From Spirogloea muscicola (taxonomy: Eukaryota; Streptophyta; Zygnematophyceae; Spirogloeales; Spirogloeaceae): a stretch of 46,733 bases of DNA. The stretch is taken from positions 284,104-330,836 of the forward strand of contig WELB01000051.1 of NCBI GenBank assembly GCA_009602725.1, written 5' to 3'. Position numbers and translations under genes: made by a program. The notes beneath the pieces were generated by a model. The model was not told where the DNA came from and ran no database searches. It saw only the letters and a program-made list of their open reading frames with translations. This document shows positions 44,860 through 46,733 of the stretch, piece after piece (position 1 is the stretch's first letter; each line of letters begins with the position of its first letter).

Positions 44860-46380
44860 GAAGATCAGGCATGGGCATCAAGCTTCGTCTAGCAGACCCT
44901 TGTGTTTGAAATTCATTGTGACGACTTGTGGCTTCCAGAGAAGAGAGAGGAGTATCATTGCCAGTCTACTTCCGGCTTGTGATGACCGTGACAAGCGTTC
45001 ATGTGGCCACCACGTGGGCTGTGGCAAAGCATAAGGCTGGAGCAAGGAGGAGTCAGCTGTCCGCCTTCAGCCGCTATCTAAGACGAGGCCACAAGGAGCT
45101 CCAGCCAGCCGCCTGTGCTGGTTTAATGGGGCAGCTGCGAGCTGCGCTCGGCTGCTGGCGTGGGGAGGTTGTGGCTGCTGCTGGAGGTGACAGTGGTCCT
45201 CTGTCCAAGTCCGGCGGCGACAGCGGCGAGCAGGCACCCAACTGAGAGCCAATGGAGGAGGGCAGGTCAAATGACCAGCCCCTGACGAGGGTGGCAAGCC
45301 CTGGAAGCCCAGAGAGCCTCCCTCACATGCAAACAGGCGTGAGCCTTGGAGAGAAGCGTGGGCTGCCGAGGACCAAAGACGCTCGGAGAGAGGGGCCTCG
45401 AACCTAGGAAGATGTTCTTGGTGTCCTTGGCCAGTTCACGTTCGCCACATTGCCGAAAACGCAAGCGCCCTCGAGCCGGCCAGGCGAGGCCGCTGCTGCT
45501 GTGCAGCTCCCTCGGTAGCGACTTTCTGTGGTTGCGCCAGCAGGACCTCGAGAGATGGGTGACACTCAGCTCGAAGTGTGGTCTACCGCCTCCAAATCGT
45601 CGCTGCTGGTGCTGTGGCCAAGGACAGCAATCCAAAGGCTGGTGAAAGGAGTCAGCCAGCCGCCATCAACGACGAATCGGGATGAGGCCACAAGGCACCT
45701 AGCCAGCAGCCTGTGCCGGGAGGTCTGCCACGGGGCCTGTGCTTGGCTGCTTACTGTGGGGAAGCTGTGGCTGCTGCGGAAAGTGAAGCTGGTGTTGATG
45801 TTCGAGCACCGAGCAGGACCCCGAGCCAAAGTAAAGGAGGGATACAGTGAGGTCCAGTCCTCTGACGAGAGTGGCCAGCCGGGGTTGTCCAGTGAGCCTC
45901 CCTCACACGGGAGCAGGCCGAGCGGGGGGGAGAGAGCGTGGACTGCCAAAGGACCAACAACACAAGGAAAGAGTGGCCTCGGATTAGACAAGGTCTCTGC
46001 GTCAGTGCCTGCTGTGGGCGCCCACGAGCCGACCAGGCGCAGCATAGCTCCAACTCCTAAGGTGGCGACGTTGCGAGGAGGGGCTGGCAAACCTCAGGAG
46101 GTGCTTCACGCTCGGCTCGGTGTGCGCTCCAGGACACGGGGGGTTGTGATCCGCTCGAGTCACAGCTTCAGACGGTGACGCCGATGGTGGCACCACACTT
46201 CTAGAGAAGGCGCGCGGTGCGAATGGAATGAAAGGTAGCCGACATGAGCCGAATAAAGTGATCAGGCCATGGGAAAGGGAAGCTGGTGCCCTCGGTGGGA
46301 GAGAAGTGGCTCTCCCATGGTGGGGAGGTCAAATCAAGACCACCGCTATGTGACCGTGCTCCAGATGGGTTGACCCCACA
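44860..46380. repeat. Duplicated non-NAC flank, copy 2
   Basis: Matches 29640-30760 in order and orientation beyond the NAC-like gene. Inside it, 45000-45190 and 45600-45790 are themselves similar (GGCCACAAGG...GGCTGCT...GTGGCTGCTGC), so there is also a local tandem duplication. Long ORFs on both strands (for example + 45528-46178) are open, but I recognise no domain. Confidence 0.6.
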
Positions 46381-46439
46381 CTAGGTGGTGGGACCGCCCA
46401 GATGGGTCTTAACGAGCGGCCGGCCGTCTTCCCCAATGG

Positions 46440-46733
46440 GCGGGCTCTGGCCGATGCAGTCAATGCCCGATGCAGTCTACAGGACGACGGTGCAGCGGCT
46501 TCTCGGCCTCCTCCCCCCCTGCCTCGTCGGTGTCACGCAATGTGAGTGCGGTGCCCGCCACGCTGACCCTGCGACGCTGGCGGCCCACATGCTTCGTTGT
46601 GCCCACGGCGGCGAGCGGACCGGATCCCACGACCTGCTCAGGGACGGCATGCAAGGCGTCTTCCTCGAGGCGGGTTACAAAGTGGCCGTGGAGCACTCGT
46701 CAATAATGCCCATCCTGCGCGACGACGACGGCC
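46440..46733 (+). mobile_element. Element ORF with zinc finger, cut by the window end
   Basis: PDAVYRTTVQRLLGLLPPCLV, VTQCECGARHADPATLAAHM, RCAHGGERTGSHDLLRDGMQ and GVFLEAGYKVAVEHSS are nearly identical to residues 55-130 of the 10.7-kb ORF, with an open frame to the last base. Homology starts about 46445 after the GGTGGGACCGCCCAGATGGG block. It is the best-preserved relative of the 10.7-kb copy in the window. Confidence 0.75.

Noticed and set aside
45528-46178. 216-residue plus-strand ORF as a gene
   Set aside because: It lies in a duplicated, GC-rich repeat. The matching copy near 30 kb does not keep one continuous frame, and no domain is recognisable.

Overview
The window looks like nuclear DNA of a green-lineage eukaryote, most likely a streptophyte alga. 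Genes are split by many short GT-AG introns, the GC content is fairly high, and there are two assembly gaps and no sign of operons. Most recognisable proteins are plant-like: a plastid LPP-epsilon-type lipid phosphatase, an SCD2-type coiled-coil protein, an APX6-type peroxidase, ceramide kinase and NAC-domain-like proteins. A short plant-type telomeric repeat (CCCTAAA) also occurs. The placement is inferred from gene content; no species is claimed.

Layout. 1-399 is an (AG)n tract. 692-2401 (+) is a four-exon LPP-epsilon-like phosphatase. 3004-7925 (-) is a 14-15 exon SCD2-like gene, convergent with it, whose 5' end is blurred by a single N in a GCC run. 8.0-14.2 kb is a mobile-element graveyard: a fragment of a C5 cytosine-methyltransferase partly folded into an inverted duplicate (9.39-9.93 kb), and many 5'-truncated copies of a zinc-finger plus PD-(D/E)XK-like ORF on both strands. 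Hairpin tails carrying GGCTGGC/GCCAGCC punctuate these copies. 14831-15223 (+) is an intronless three-helix BAP31-like protein. 15823-18630 (-) is a nine-exon APX6-like peroxidase whose exons all join in phase.

20.1-46.7 kb is a segmentally duplicated block. The unit is a ceramide kinase gene on + followed by a convergent NAC-like gene on -. Unit 1 is CERK1 (20073-25036, 13 exons, intact) plus NAC-A (27025-29385). Unit 2 is reduced to a decayed last CERK exon (34458-34557) plus NAC-B (35231-36280). Unit 3 is CERK2 (36894-41589, no homologous exon 1) plus NAC-C (about 43270-44798). Retroelement debris (31.5-34.3 kb) separates units 1 and 2. Sequence upstream of NAC-A and NAC-C (29.6-31.1 kb and 44.9-46.4 kb) is also shared. 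All three NAC-like copies carry different apparent lesions, whereas CERK2 keeps its frame over twelve exons if an upstream donor is used in exon 6.

Exon limits were derived by hand from splice motifs, reading phase, conservation between copies and remembered family consensus. None has been checked against transcripts.
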